Source: Alcaligenes faecalis
GTDB lineage: Bacteria; Pseudomonadota; Gammaproteobacteria; Burkholderiales; Burkholderiaceae_B
Length of the DNA stretch: 64,000 nt
Direction: 5' to 3'
Assembly (NCBI RefSeq): GCF_041521385.1
Contig: NZ_CP168006.1
Coordinates: 2,198,858 to 2,262,857 of the forward strand
Shown: positions 18,060 through 27,150 of the stretch, one piece after another
Position numbering within the stretch: position 1 is the stretch's first letter
Layout: each line of letters starts with the position of its first letter
Made by a program: the position numbers and the translations under genes
The notes under the pieces: model-generated
What the model saw: only the letters and a program-made list of their open reading frames with translations
The model's database searches: none
Told to the model about the DNA's origin: nothing

Positions 18060-19028
18060 ATGAGCGACTCTGCCCTTCCTGACAGCCATTGTGCTGTCGA
18101 CTCCAAAGACACCGGACACCCTGTGGAGGAACTGCTCTTGTCCGGGCTGGAGATCTCGGCCAGCCTGTTTCACTTGGGCCAGTACTGCAACCAATGGGAA
18201 AGCAGCCTGCATGGGCATCAACGGGCAGGCTTTCATGTGGTCTTGCATGGGCCGTGCTGGCTGCATATTCAGCATCAGGACGCTTGGGCCTTGCAGGCGG
18301 GTGACGCGGTGTTCTTCTTGCGGGATGTGCCCCATCGCCTAAGTTCTTCACCCACGCCGCCAGACTGGAATGTGTCAATGCGGCGGCAAACCATGCAGAA
18401 CCTGGAGCCCCAGGTACCGCAAAGCACAGGTTTGCTGTGCGGATTTCTGGATCTGGGCCGCGGCTTGAGCGAATTGCTGCTGGCAACCGTGCCGGATGTT
18501 TTATTGATTGATGGTGCTCAGGCGGATGCCGATTCGGGACGTCCCTTACTGGACTTGATTCAGGCCGAGATGCGACGTCAGCCACAAGCGAATTCCAGCC
18601 TGCTGGAGAAGCTGGTGGAGCTGTTGTTGTTCTATACCTTACGTCAGCAAATCGGACAGACACCGCCCGACGGAGCCCTGCCTGCCGGCTTGATTCATCT
18701 GGCCAGCGATTCTGCGTTTGGAGGCTTGATCGAGCAACTACTGCGTGAGCCTGCCAAAGCCTGGTCGGTTGATGATATGGCTGCCTATCTGAACATGTCG
18801 CGCGCTGCTTTTCACCGCCGCTTTACCTTGCTGTGCGGGATGGCACCGGCTCAGGTCCTATTGCAACTACGCATGCAGTTGGCCAAACGTCAGTTGGAAC
18901 AAGGGCTGACCATGGAACAGATTGCCGAGCGTATCGGTTATAGCTCCGCCGCCGCCTTCAGTGCTGCTTTCAGGCGCAGTGTGGGTGTCAGCCCGGCTCA
19001 GTGGCGCAAACAGGAAACACGTGGCTAA
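18060..19028 (+). CDS. AraC-family transcriptional regulator with N-terminal cupin
   Basis: The ATG at 18060 gives 322 residues and the start MSDSALPDSHCAV; an in-frame TTG at 17976 is less likely. No strong ribosome-binding site precedes it. The N-terminal half is an AraC-binding cupin (HVVLHGPCWLHIQHQDAW, AGDAVFFLRDVPHRL). The C-terminal 100 residues carry two helix-turn-helix units: WSVDDMAAYLNMSRAAFHRRF and MEQIAERIGYSSAAAFSAAFRR. It is divergently transcribed from the AhpD-like/ABC operon, with 129 bases between the starts, and so is the likely regulator of that operon. The effector is unknown. Confidence 0.88.
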   Translation: MSDSALPDSHCAVDSKDTGHPVEELLLSGLEISASLFHLGQYCNQWESSLHGHQRAGFHVVLHGPCWLHIQHQDAWALQAGDAVFFLRDVPHRLSSSPTPPDWNVSMRRQTMQNLEPQVPQSTGLLCGFLDLGRGLSELLLATVPDVLLIDGAQADADSGRPLLDLIQAEMRRQPQANSSLLEKLVELLLFYTLRQQIGQTPPDGALPAGLIHLASDSAFGGLIEQLLREPAKAWSVDDMAAYLNMSRAAFHRRFTLLCGMAPAQVLLQLRMQLAKRQLEQGLTMEQIAERIGYSSAAAFSAAFRRSVGVSPAQWRKQETRG

Positions 19029-19253
19029 GTCGCCAGTATGCAGCTTACGACTGCAACCAGCCTCTGTTTTCAGCCCAATCATCCATGCAGGTCAATGGCC
19101 CGAGCCATAAGGAATAGCCGATGTCCTGTGCAAGATGCCATAAAACCCACAGGCCACTCGGAATCAAACGCTAATTCCAACCTTCAGGCTGGCAACAGGC
19201 ACACCATACGATCACTCTTCTGTTCCAGTGCCCGTCGATAAACAAGCGGACAT
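19029..19253. other. Non-coding spacer between the AraC gene and the rpsQ terminator
   Basis: About 225 bases without a recognisable gene. I see no tRNA, repeat or ribosomal gene here. The genes that usually follow rpsQ (rplN-rplX-rplE of the spc operon) are absent. Confidence 0.6.
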
Positions 19254-19290
19254 AAAAAAACCCCGATCTGTAAATAGATCGGGGTTTTTT
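19254..19290. terminator. Bidirectional terminator between rpsQ and the AraC gene
   Basis: A perfect 9-bp CCCCGATCT / AGATCGGGG stem (19261-19269 and 19276-19284) has a 6-base loop and is flanked by A7 on the left and T6 on the right. It can end both the leftward ribosomal operon and the rightward AraC transcript. Confidence 0.92.
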
Positions 19291-19333
19291 GACCTACCAG
19301 AGCCAGGCCGAAGCCTGACATCTGAGCAAGCGT

Positions 19334-19609
19334 TTAGATCACGCGGGCTGCTTCGATCAGACGCACAACAGTCCAGGACTTGCTGCGGCTGATAGGACGG
19401 CCTTCGGAAATCTCAACGGTATCGCCTTCGTTGTACTGGTTGGTCTCGTCATGCGCTTTGTATTTATTGGAGCGCACGATGATCTTGCCATACAAAGGAT
19501 GTTTAACGCGGCGTTCAACCAGAACGACGACAGTTTTGTCCATCTTGTTGCTGACAACTTGACCAATCAGGGTACGTTGACGTTTTTCGGTAGTTTGAGT
19601 TTCGCTCAT
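19334..19609 (-). CDS. rpsQ: 30S ribosomal protein S17
   Basis: The ATG at 19609 gives 91 residues starting [19 protein letters not shown], with the family motif [24 protein letters not shown] longer frame would run into rpmC and is rejected. S17 binds 16S rRNA early in 30S assembly. It is the last gene of this ribosomal cluster and lies two bases after rpmC. A terminator follows about 45 bases downstream, which separates it from any spc operon. Confidence 0.97.
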   Translation of the reverse strand: MSETQTTEKRQRTLIGQVVSNKMDKTVVVLVERRVKHPLYGKIIVRSNKYKAHDETNQYNEGDTVEISEGRPISRSKSWTVVRLIEAARVI

Positions 19610-19610
19610 C

Positions 19611-19802
19611 TTACTTTCCTGCGGTCTCAGCCATGACAGTACGGACGCGCGCGATGTCGCGACGTACTTTGCCCAATTGGCTGGTGTTGGAAAGCTGTTG
19701 AGTAGCACGCTGCATGCGCAGGTTAAATTGTGCTTTCAACAGGCTCTCGAGCTCTTTTTGGAGCTCGGCGGCATCTTTGGTACGGAGTTCGCTGGCTTTC
19801 AT
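19611..19802 (-). CDS. rpmC: 50S ribosomal protein L29
   Basis: A 63-residue protein starting [22 protein letters not shown], the two-helix pattern of L29, with [14 protein letters not shown] in the middle. It lies near the peptide exit tunnel in the 50S subunit. It is in its usual place between rplP and rpsQ, separated by 9 and 1 bases. Confidence 0.97.
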   Translation of the reverse strand: MKASELRTKDAAELQKELESLLKAQFNLRMQRATQQLSNTSQLGKVRRDIARVRTVMAETAGK

Positions 19803-19811
19803 GACGTCTCC

Positions 19812-20228
19812 TTAAGCACCGATCTGACGCGTTACGAACGTCGTCGAGATAGGCAGCTTGGCAGCGGCCAGACGGAATGCTTCGCGTGCCAGCTCTTCGC
19901 TAACACCTTCCATTTCGTACAGGACCTTGCCTGGTTGAATCTCAGCGACCCAGAACTCTGGATTACCCTTACCGTTACCCATACGAACTTCGGCAGGTTT
20001 CTGCGAAATTGGCTTATCGGGGAAGATACGGATCCAGATGCGGCCACCACGTTTGATGTGACGGTTAATTGCACGACGTGCTGCTTCGATCTGGCGAGCA
20101 GTCAGACGGCCACGGTCAGTGGCTTTCAGACCAAATTCGCCAAACGAAACTTGCGCACCGCGAGTTGCCAGACCGGTGTTACGGCCTTTGTGCTCTTTGC
20201 GGTACTTTCTGCGAGAAGGTTGCAGCAT
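19812..20228 (-). CDS. rplP: 50S ribosomal protein L16
   Basis: A 138-residue protein with the standard N-terminus [17 protein letters not shown] and conserved segments [24 protein letters not shown] and [23 protein letters not shown]16 organises the A-site region of 23S rRNA. It lies three bases after rpsC, in conserved order. Confidence 0.98.
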   Translation of the reverse strand: MLQPSRRKYRKEHKGRNTGLATRGAQVSFGEFGLKATDRGRLTARQIEAARRAINRHIKRGGRIWIRIFPDKPISQKPAEVRMGNGKGNPEFWVAEIQPGKVLYEMEGVSEELAREAFRLAAAKLPISTTFVTRQIGA

Positions 20229-20231
20229 GTT

Positions 20232-21005
20232 TTATTCTCCTTCGGACGCAGCAGGAGCAGCGTCTTTACGAGGACCGCGGCCACGACCACCTGGACGGCG
20301 GTTTTCAGGGCGGTCACCACGTGGACGACGTGGGCGGCGCTCTTCAGGGGCTACGGTGTCAACAGGCATTTCGCCGTTAGGCAGCATGTCGCCCTTGTAG
20401 ACCCAGACCTTGATACCGATGATCCCGTACGTCGTGTGCGCTTCGGAAGTACCGTAATCGATGTTAGCGCGCAGGGTGTGCAGAGGCACACGGCCTTCGC
20501 GGTACCATTCGGTACGAGCGATTTCGATGCCGTTCAAGCGACCCGAGCTCATGATCTTGATGCCTTGGGCACCCAGACGCATGGCGTTTTGCATGGAACG
20601 CTTCATCGCACGACGGAACATGATGCGCTTTTCCAATTGCTGAGCAATGGAGTCGGCGATCAGTTGAGCGTCGGTTTCAGGTTTGCGAATTTCTTCGATG
20701 TTAACGTGCACGGGCACGCCCAACAGGCGCTGCAGGTCAGCCTTCAGGCTTTCGATATCCTCGCCACGCTTGCCGATCACTACACCAGGACGAGCCGAGT
20801 AAATAGTGATACGAGCATTCTTGGCAGGACGTTCGATGACCACACGGCCAACGGACGCGCTTTTCAGCTTGCGTTTCAGGTATTCGCGCACACGGATGTC
20901 GTCAGCCAACATCGTACCGAACTCAGCACCGTCAGCGTACCAACGCGAGCTCCAGTTACGGTTAACAGCCAGGCGGAACCCAATTGGGTGGATTTTCTGT
21001 CCCAT
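20232..21005 (-). CDS. rpsC: 30S ribosomal protein S3
   Basis: A 257-residue protein starting [20 protein letters not shown]. It has the KH domain ([17 protein letters not shown]) and the C-terminal S3 domain ([31 protein letters not shown] pattern). It is about 24 residues longer than E. coli S3 (233). The extra residues form an Arg/Pro/Gly-rich tail ([18 protein letters not shown] and on), a feature I regard as lineage-specific. It lies between rplV and rplP in the normal order. Confidence 0.98.
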   Translation of the reverse strand: MGQKIHPIGFRLAVNRNWSSRWYADGAEFGTMLADDIRVREYLKRKLKSASVGRVVIERPAKNARITIYSARPGVVIGKRGEDIESLKADLQRLLGVPVHVNIEEIRKPETDAQLIADSIAQQLEKRIMFRRAMKRSMQNAMRLGAQGIKIMSSGRLNGIEIARTEWYREGRVPLHTLRANIDYGTSEAHTTYGIIGIKVWVYKGDMLPNGEMPVDTVAPEERRPRRPRGDRPENRRPGGRGRGPRKDAAPAASEGE

Positions 21006-21014
21006 TGTGACTCC

Positions 21015-21344
21015 TTAAGCGCCGACTTTGACCACAATGTGGCAAGTCTGCTTCTCAATACGGTTACCGCGGCCTTTGGCTCGTGCAGAAAAACGCTTCA
21101 ACGACTGAGCCTTGTCCACGTAAATGGAGGTGACTTTCAGTTCGTCGATGTCGGCGCCGTCATTGTGCTCAGCGTTGGCAATCGCCGATTCCAGAGCTTT
21201 CTTGATGATGCCAGCGGCTTTCTTGGGAGTGAAAGTCAGCGTATTCAGAGCGTGAGCGACGGACTTGCCGCGGACCATGTCCGCAACCAGACGTGCTTTT
21301 TGCGCCGAAATATGGACTCCACGAATAATTGCTGTAGTTTCCAT
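21015..21344 (-). CDS. rplV: 50S ribosomal protein L22
   Basis: The start is ATG 21344 (109 residues, [27 protein letters not shown]), chosen over a GTG one codon upstream because GGAG stands seven bases before the ATG. The long hairpin that lines the peptide tunnel and the C-terminal [19 protein letters not shown] are present. It lies three bases after rpsS. Confidence 0.97.
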   Translation of the reverse strand: METTAIIRGVHISAQKARLVADMVRGKSVAHALNTLTFTPKKAAGIIKKALESAIANAEHNDGADIDELKVTSIYVDKAQSLKRFSARAKGRGNRIEKQTCHIVVKVGA

Positions 21345-21347
21345 CAC

Positions 21348-21623
21348 TTATCTCCGGGCCTTTTTGTCCGCAGCGTGACCCTTGAAAGTACGGGTCAAAG
21401 CGAACTCGCCGAGCTTGTGGCCAACCATGTTCTCGTTGATGTAAACGGGAATGTGTTGACGGCCATTGTGAACGGCAATCGTCAGCCCAATGAACTCGGG
21501 CAGGATGGTAGAGCGGCGCGACCAGGTTTTGATTGGTCGCTTGTCGTTACCCACAACGGCTGCGTCAACCTTTTTGATCAGGTGAGCATCAACGAATGGG
21601 CCTTTTTTAATCGAACGTGACAT
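21348..21623 (-). CDS. rpsS: 30S ribosomal protein S19
   Basis: A 91-residue protein beginning [18 protein letters not shown], with [20 protein letters not shown] and the C-terminal [18 protein letters not shown]. It sits in the 30S head, paired with S13. It follows rplB by 12 bases. Confidence 0.98.
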   Translation of the reverse strand: MSRSIKKGPFVDAHLIKKVDAAVVGNDKRPIKTWSRRSTILPEFIGLTIAVHNGRQHIPVYINENMVGHKLGEFALTRTFKGHAADKKARR

Positions 21624-21635
21624 AGTGTTCGCCCC

Positions 21636-22463
21636 TTACTTGCGCTTACGGCGCGAAACAATCATGTTGTCTGTGCGCTTGTTACGACGGGTGCGGTAGC
21701 CCTTGGCAGGCGTACCCCATGGGCTGACTGGCTCACGGCCTTCACCCGTACGACCTTCACCACCACCGTGGGGGTGATCGACTGGGTTCATCGCCACACC
21801 GCGAACGGTAGGACGAATACCACGCCAGCGAACAGCACCGGCTTTACCGATTTGACGCAGGCTGTGATCGTGGTTGCTGACTTCGCCAATCGTGGCGCGG
21901 CAGTCGATGTGAATGCGGCGAACTTCACCGGAACGCAGACGCACTTGAGCGTACGTGCCTTCACGAGCCAGCAACACAGCGGAACCACCAGCGGAACGAG
22001 CGATCTGAGCACCCTTACCCGGCATCATCTCGATGCAGTGAATGGTTTGACCCACAGGAATGTTGCGGATGGGCAAAGTGTTGCCGGAACGGATAGGAGC
22101 TTCCGCGCCAGAGACAACTGTTGCACCCACTTCCAGACCACGAGGGGCGATGATGTAACGACGTTCGCCGTCTGCGTAACACACCAATGCGATGTGAGCA
22201 CTGCGGTTAGGGTCGTATTCCAGACGTTCTACTTTCGCAGGAATACCGTCTTTGTTGCGACGGAAGTCGACAATACGGTAGTGCTGCTTGTGACCGCCGC
22301 CACGGTGACGAACCGTGATGTGACCGTTGTTGTTACGGCCAGCACTGCTGGATTTCTTTTCCAGCAAAGCCGCGTAAGGAGCGCCTTTGTGCAGTTCAGG
22401 GTGAACTACTTTGATCATGCCACGGCGACCTGGCGACGTTGGTTTTACTTTTACCAATGCCAT
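21636..22463 (-). CDS. rplB: 50S ribosomal protein L2
   Basis: A 275-residue protein with the expected domains. The N-terminal RNA-binding part includes [20 protein letters not shown], and the C-terminal SH3-like part includes [17 protein letters not shown], which carries the invariant histidine near the peptidyl-transferase centre. It is required for subunit association and peptidyl transfer. It lies one base after rplW. Confidence 0.98.
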   Translation of the reverse strand: MALVKVKPTSPGRRGMIKVVHPELHKGAPYAALLEKKSSSAGRNNNGHITVRHRGGGHKQHYRIVDFRRNKDGIPAKVERLEYDPNRSAHIALVCYADGERRYIIAPRGLEVGATVVSGAEAPIRSGNTLPIRNIPVGQTIHCIEMMPGKGAQIARSAGGSAVLLAREGTYAQVRLRSGEVRRIHIDCRATIGEVSNHDHSLRQIGKAGAVRWRGIRPTVRGVAMNPVDHPHGGGEGRTGEGREPVSPWGTPAKGYRTRRNKRTDNMIVSRRKRK

Positions 22464-22464
22464 A

Positions 22465-22761
22465 TTAGTTCACCTCAGAAAAGTCGAGTTCCTGACCGGG
22501 CTTGAGCGAGACATATGCCTTGCGCACACTGCGGCGGCGACCCATGAAACGGCCAAAGCGCTTTTCTTTGCCCTTCTGATTGAGCACCTGCACCGACTCA
22601 ACTTCTACCTTGAACAGCAGTTCAATGGCAGCTTTGATTTCAGGCTTGGTCGCATCAGGAGCGACGCGGAAAGCGATTTGCTGATTTTTTTCGGCAACGT
22701 ACGTGGCTTTTTCAGTCACGACAGGAGCCAGAATGACTTGCAATAGACGTTCGGCGTTCAT
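22465..22761 (-). CDS. rplW: 50S ribosomal protein L23
   Basis: A 98-residue protein starting [20 protein letters not shown], with [21 protein letters not shown]23 lies at the tunnel exit and docks the signal recognition particle and trigger factor. Its start overlaps the rplD stop by 4 bases. Confidence 0.97.
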   Translation of the reverse strand: MNAERLLQVILAPVVTEKATYVAEKNQQIAFRVAPDATKPEIKAAIELLFKVEVESVQVLNQKGKEKRFGRFMGRRRSVRKAYVSLKPGQELDFSEVN

Positions 22762-23378
22762 CCCAACATCTCCTCAAACTGAGCGACAGCCGCTTTGGTG
22801 ACCAACACTTTTTTGTAGTGGATCAGGGACAGCGGGTCGGCGTAGCGTGGTTCAACCACAGCAACGTGAGGCAGGTTACGCGTAGCCAGGTACACGTTCT
22901 CGTCCAACGCGTCGGTGATGATCAGCACGGATTCCAGGCCCAGGTCTTTCAGCTTGTTGGCTGCCAGACGGGTCTTGGGTGCTTCCAGAGTGAAGGAATC
23001 AACAACCAACAGACGCTCGTCACGGACCAACTGAGACAGAATCGCGCTGATACCGGCGCGGTACATCTTCTTGTTGACCTTGTGTGCGTAGTTTTCTTCA
23101 CCGGTGTTGGGGAATGCACGACCGCCTCCACGCCACACGGGCGAGGATGTCATACCAGCACGAGCGCGGCCGGTGCCTTTCTGGCGCCATGGCTTCTTGG
23201 TGCTGTGGTTGACTTCGGCACGAGTCAATTGCTTGCTGTTACCGCTGCGAGCATTGGCTTGGTATGCAACAACGATCTGGTGAACCAGAGCTTCGTTGAA
23301 TTCACGACCGAAAACGGTTTCGTTGGCCTGCAATGTGGCTGCAGCTTGGCCTTGTTCGTTCAGGAGCTTCAGTTCCAT
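22758..23378 (-). CDS. rplD: 50S ribosomal protein L4
   Basis: A 206-residue protein starting [16 protein letters not shown] and carrying the conserved loop [25 protein letters not shown] that extends into the peptide tunnel (its KGTGRARAG core is diagnostic). In E. coli L4 also represses its own S10 operon by binding the leader upstream of rpsJ. Here rpsJ is separated from this gene, so that control would have to act at a different leader. It lies three bases after rplC. Confidence 0.98.
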   Translation of the reverse strand: MELKLLNEQGQAAATLQANETVFGREFNEALVHQIVVAYQANARSGNSKQLTRAEVNHSTKKPWRQKGTGRARAGMTSSPVWRGGGRAFPNTGEENYAHKVNKKMYRAGISAILSQLVRDERLLVVDSFTLEAPKTRLAANKLKDLGLESVLIITDALDENVYLATRNLPHVAVVEPRYADPLSLIHYKKVLVTKAAVAQFEEMLG

Positions 23379-23381
23379 GGA

Positions 23382-24056
23382 TTAGGCTCCTTTCACAGCA
23401 GGGCGCACAACGATATTGGCATTCTTGTGACCTGGGACAGCGCCCCGGACCAGCAACAAGCCACGCTCGGCGTCGACGCGGATCACGTCAAGATTCTGAA
23501 CCGTACGGGTAACGTCACCCATATGGCCCGACATTTTTTTACCTTTGAACACACGGCCTGGATCCTGGGCTTGACCAATGGAACCGGGTACGCGGTGCGA
23601 GCGCGAGTTACCGTGGCTGTTACGCTGGCCGCCAAAATTGTGGCGTTTGATGGTACCGGCAAAGCCTTTACCGATCGTGGTGCCCGTAACGTCAACCTTC
23701 TGACCCGCTTCGAAAATGCTTTCCACAGCCACTACGGAACCGGCGGAAAGCTCGGCGATAGCAGCGGGGTCGAGGCGGAATTCTTTCAGGATGCTGCCAG
23801 CTTCAACGCCAGCTTTTGCATAGTGCCCTGCCTGGGGCTTGGTAACGCGTGTTGCACGACGGGTGCCAAAGGCAACCTGTACAGCGGCGTAACCGTCAAC
23901 TGCGGGCGTCTTGACCTGGGTGATGCGGTTGTTGGACACGTCCAGCACGGTCACAGGGATGGACTCGCCTTCCTCTGTAAACACACGGGTCATGCCAACT
24001 TTACGCCCAACAAGGCCCAGCCGCCACGCGGCAGGCGTAGGTGTCGAGTTCGACAT
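23382..24056 (-). CDS. rplC: 50S ribosomal protein L3
   Basis: The start is set at ATG 24056 (224 residues, [26 protein letters not shown]) because GGAG at 24063-24066 lies six bases upstream; an upstream GTG/ATG option at 24068 would lie on that site. The N-terminus is about 14 residues longer than E. coli L3, which starts at the [11 protein letters not shown] motif. The methylation-site motif [21 protein letters not shown] is present. The gene is first in its transcription unit here, with its own promoter and leader, instead of following rpsJ. Confidence 0.96.
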   Translation of the reverse strand: MSNSTPTPAAWRLGLVGRKVGMTRVFTEEGESIPVTVLDVSNNRITQVKTPAVDGYAAVQVAFGTRRATRVTKPQAGHYAKAGVEAGSILKEFRLDPAAIAELSAGSVVAVESIFEAGQKVDVTGTTIGKGFAGTIKRHNFGGQRNSHGNSRSHRVPGSIGQAQDPGRVFKGKKMSGHMGDVTRTVQNLDVIRVDAERGLLLVRGAVPGHKNANIVVRPAVKGA

Positions 24057-24150
24057 CGTTTTCTCCATTCCTGACTACGATTGGTCAGGGCTAACTGAGA
24101 GTACACGCAATGATTTGCGCGACGACCATAGCCAAAACTTTTTGGCTAAG
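24057..24150 (-). promoter_or_regulatory. rplC leader with two hairpins
   Basis: The predicted untranslated leader is about 95 bases. A near-perfect AGCCAAAA / TTTTGGCT stem (24130-24147) stands at its very 5' end. A second stem CCTGAC / GTCAGG (24070-24075 with 24084-24089) ends three bases upstream of the Shine-Dalgarno GGAG at 24063-24066. These could stabilise the transcript or gate translation. Whether L4 or L3 binds here is unknown. Confidence 0.55.
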
Positions 24151-24156
24151 CTAGTA

Positions 24157-24186
24157 AATATAGCACGCGGCTGTAAAGCCAAGCAA
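24157..24186 (-). promoter_or_regulatory. Candidate extended -10 promoter for the rplC-rpsQ operon
   Basis: Read on the minus strand, a TTGCTT -35 (24181-24186) is followed after 18 bases by TATATT (24157-24162), preceded by TGC as an extended -10. The start point would be near 24150, just upstream of the first leader hairpin. This supplies the promoter that rplC needs once it is cut off from rpsJ. Confidence 0.6.
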
Positions 24187-24296
24187 GATTTACTGCAAAA
24201 ATTGGCCCTAAACTGCTTGATTGACAACAGTTTTTTTGAATTCGGGGTGCTTGGCTACACAGTCTGAATCAGAAAAATTGATCTGCCGCGCATTTT

Positions 24297-25139
24297 CTAT
24301 TGGTGCGCCTTATTGACAAAACGAGCCACGTATTCGTTCACCGGTTCATCACGAATTTGAGCCGGAGTACCGCTTTGTTCCACCCTGCCCTCACGCAGCA
24401 CCACAATGTGCTGACCCAGCCGCAAAGCCTCATCAATATCGTGCGTAATAAAAATGATGGTTTTGTTCAGGCTGCTTTGCAGGCGTAGCAGCTCGTCCTG
24501 CATCTCGTAACGAATCAAAGGGTCCAGAGCCGAGAAGGCCTCATCCATCAGCAGGATGTCGGCATCAACGGCCAAGGCTCGGGCCAGACCAACCCGTTGC
24601 TGCATCCCGCCTGACAATTCATCGGGGTAGTTATCGGCATAGTCCTGCAGGCCCACGCGCTCCAGCCATTGCCGAGCCTGCTCTCTGGCTTGCATGCGTT
24701 TATCACCTCGCACTTCCAGGCCAAAGGCGACGTTCTCGACCACTGTTAAATGGGGCAACAGGCCAAAAGCCTGAAAGACCATGCTGATTCCATAGCGGCG
24801 GAACTGTCGCAAACTGGCCATGTCCAGCTGCAATATGTCCTGCCCATCCACCAACACCTGCCCGGCACTGGGATCGATCAAACGGTTGATGTGACGCACT
24901 AGCGTGGATTTACCCGAACCGGATAAGCCCATGACGCAGGATATCTGCTGCGCGGGAAAGCAGGCATTCACACCGGCCAGCCCCACGATGCAGTCCGTCT
25001 GCTTTTGCACCGCCAACTTGTCGGCTCCCTGCTTCAACAAGTCCACGGCTTCGGTCGCCCGGTTGCCAAAGACCTTATAGACGTCTCGCAGCTCTATCTT
25101 GCAGACCTGATCACCCGAGCTAGTAGATAGGGTATTCAT
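24297..25139 (-). CDS. Glycine betaine/proline-type ABC transporter ATPase (ProV/OpuAA-like)
   Basis: A 280-residue ATPase with a ProV-type N-terminus (VYKVFGNRATEAVDLLKQG). Walker A is GLSGSGKST, the signature LSGGMQQRVGLARALAVD, Walker B ILLMDEAFSALDP and the H-loop ITHDIDEAL. It stops soon after the ATPase core (QSGTPAQIRDEPVNEYVARFV), so it lacks the two CBS domains that sense ionic strength in full-length ProV (400 residues) and OpuA. The start overlaps the upstream permease gene by 4 bases. No terminator is evident after it, so some read-through into rplC is possible. Substrate: a quaternary amine such as betaine, choline or carnitine, by family. Confidence 0.9.
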   Translation of the reverse strand: MNTLSTSSGDQVCKIELRDVYKVFGNRATEAVDLLKQGADKLAVQKQTDCIVGLAGVNACFPAQQISCVMGLSGSGKSTLVRHINRLIDPSAGQVLVDGQDILQLDMASLRQFRRYGISMVFQAFGLLPHLTVVENVAFGLEVRGDKRMQAREQARQWLERVGLQDYADNYPDELSGGMQQRVGLARALAVDADILLMDEAFSALDPLIRYEMQDELLRLQSSLNKTIIFITHDIDEALRLGQHIVVLREGRVEQSGTPAQIRDEPVNEYVARFVNKAHQ

Positions 25140-27067
25140 GCTTGCCTCCTGACCTTGCGACGATGACGCTGAGAACGACCAAAGGATTGAGAAATCCGGT
25201 CAATAACAATAGCGAGGATCACAATCGCGACCCCTGCCTGCAAACCACGCCCTATATCCAGTGTCTGAATGCCGGCCAACACATCCTCACCCAAGCCTTG
25301 AGCACCAATCATGGAAGCCACCACCACCATGGACAGCGCCATCATGGTGGTTTGATTAATGCCCGCCATAATGCTGGGACGCGCCAAGGGCAAGGTAACC
25401 TTCATCAGCATTTGCCACCGCGTGACTCCGTAGGCCTGCGCCGCCTCCATCACATGCTTGTCCACCTGTTGCAAGCCCAAACTGGTCAGGCGAATCAAGG
25501 GTGGAACAGCATAGACAACGGTAGCAAGAACCGCAGGTACTTTACCCAGACCGAACAGCATCAGCACCGGAATCAGGTACACAAAGCTGGGCATGGTTTG
25601 CATCACATCCAGCACCGGCGTCAGCACTTTTCTGAGTAGACGGCTGCGGGCACTAAGAATACCCACCGGGACACCAATCAGGACAGAGAAGACAGTCGCC
25701 ACCAACACCAGGGTAAAGGTTTGCATCAACTTATCCCACAAGCCCATGGCTCCGATCAGATACAAGCCCCCCGCATAGAGCAGTACGGGCAGAAAACGAC
25801 GCTGCCCCCACCAGGCCAACAAGCCCGTCAACACCAGGATGGCCCATGCGGGCACCTGCTGCAACACACGCTCTACCGGCAAGATGGCATACGTCAGAAT
25901 CCACGAACTGATCTGGCGAAAGCCTGTCCCCCAGTCTTGCACGGCAACCAACAACTGACGGTTCACCCAATCTGCGGCTGACCACTCCGGGAAAAAACGG
26001 GACTGTACGGCGACTGGCTTTCCTACTTCATCTTCCAAGGCGGCCTGCAAGCGATCTGCCTGGGCAAGCGGCATCCACTGGCGCCATTGCTCTTCGTTTT
26101 CTTTCAGGAACTTCTGTACCTGCGTGCTGGCGTTTTGCCCACCCTCGGTCATGCCCAAAATGATCTCATTCATCTGCCCAGGCTCTAGCTGGATCTTCTC
26201 AAACAAAGCCACCAGCTCGGGGTGAGACTCCACGAAGGGAGTAGAAGCTGCCACGCCTATATTCGCCACGATGAAATCCGTAGGACAAATCTCACCCTTG
26301 CCTGAAACAGCCGCCTTCCAGCAGCTTTCATTGAAAGGGGCACTGGCCAACTTCTTGAAGGAGTATTTGGCCATCAAGCCAGCAGGTTGCCAGTAATAGA
26401 ACAGAATTGGCACACGCCTGTCATAGGCGGCACTGATTGCTGCATCCAGAGCTGCGCCAGTACCAGGTCGGAAGTTTTGATAGTGTTCGCCCAGGCCATA
26501 GAGATCAAACAGGCGGCTATTGAAGGTTTCACATACCCAGCCGGACGGACAGTTATAGAAGCGGCCCTTATCAGGTTGCTCCGGGTCCCTAAATACGGCG
26601 GCGTAGCGTTTCAAATCCTGAACTGTCTGCAAATTCGGGGCAATTGGCTTGACGCCCTTATCCAGATCGCCATCGACGACATAATCCGGCACATACCAGC
26701 CCTGCTCGGCCCCGCCTTTCAAGGTATTGCCCAGCACCTGAACCTGACCGGCTTCAATGGCTTTTTCAATGATCTCAGTACGTCCTGACCAGATCTCGCC
26801 AATTACCTGAATATCGTTTTGAGCCAGCGCACTTTCCAGAGCGGCTGAGGAGCCTGGCACCCGTTCGGTCTTGCAACCGTAGGCCTTCTCCAGAATCTGC
26901 TGATACAGCTCGGTGCTAAACGCGGCACTCTCCCAGCTCAGATCGGCCAAACGTACGGATTTACCGTCTGCACACACTTGTGCGGATGCGCTAGCCCCCC
27001 ATAGGCATAGCCACAAGCCCATGAAATACCACAAGGCCAGATACGGCTTATTTCTGTGCATTCTCAT
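25136..27067 (-). CDS. Fused substrate-binding protein-permease of a glycine betaine-type ABC transporter
   Basis: A 643-residue fusion. A signal sequence or anchor ends at ...GASASAQV near residue 30. An OpuAC/ProX-like binding domain follows (LADLSWESAAFSTELYQQILEKAYG at its start; YYWQPAGLMAKY contributes aromatic residues that can form a cation-pi cage). From about residue 410 the chain becomes a ProW-like permease with several membrane segments and the EAA loop (EAAQAYGVTRWQMLMKVTLP). The binding domain is N-terminal, the reverse of Gram-positive OpuABC-type permease-first fusions. The start ATG 27067 has GGAGG six bases upstream. It is cotranscribed with the ATPase gene and sits between rpsJ and rplC. 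Confidence 0.9.
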   Translation of the reverse strand: MRMHRNKPYLALWYFMGLWLCLWGASASAQVCADGKSVRLADLSWESAAFSTELYQQILEKAYGCKTERVPGSSAALESALAQNDIQVIGEIWSGRTEIIEKAIEAGQVQVLGNTLKGGAEQGWYVPDYVVDGDLDKGVKPIAPNLQTVQDLKRYAAVFRDPEQPDKGRFYNCPSGWVCETFNSRLFDLYGLGEHYQNFRPGTGAALDAAISAAYDRRVPILFYYWQPAGLMAKYSFKKLASAPFNESCWKAAVSGKGEICPTDFIVANIGVAASTPFVESHPELVALFEKIQLEPGQMNEIILGMTEGGQNASTQVQKFLKENEEQWRQWMPLAQADRLQAALEDEVGKPVAVQSRFFPEWSAADWVNRQLLVAVQDWGTGFRQISSWILTYAILPVERVLQQVPAWAILVLTGLLAWWGQRRFLPVLLYAGGLYLIGAMGLWDKLMQTFTLVLVATVFSVLIGVPVGILSARSRLLRKVLTPVLDVMQTMPSFVYLIPVLMLFGLGKVPAVLATVVYAVPPLIRLTSLGLQQVDKHVMEAAQAYGVTRWQMLMKVTLPLARPSIMAGINQTTMMALSMVVVASMIGAQGLGEDVLAGIQTLDIGRGLQAGVAIVILAIVIDRISQSFGRSQRHRRKVRRQA

Positions 27068-27150
27068 TCTTGCCCTCCTTTAACCCCGCCCATCGTCGCA
27101 TTTGTTTCCCAGTCAAAGTGTGTCTGGTCGTAAAAAACAAACTGACAGGC

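Noticed and set aside
19677..21620. 647-codon plus-strand frame across rpmC, rplP, rpsC, rplV and rpsS
   Set aside because: It is antisense to five certain ribosomal genes and arises from their biased codon use. Its translation has no family-like motif.
22818..24074. 418-codon plus-strand frame across rplD and rplC
   Set aside because: Antisense shadow of highly expressed genes with strong codon bias; no ribosome-binding site or recognisable domain.
24187..24296. Terminator between the ABC transporter ATPase gene and the rplC promoter
   Set aside because: There are T-runs but no adjacent stem of useful strength, so no terminator is called; read-through remains possible.
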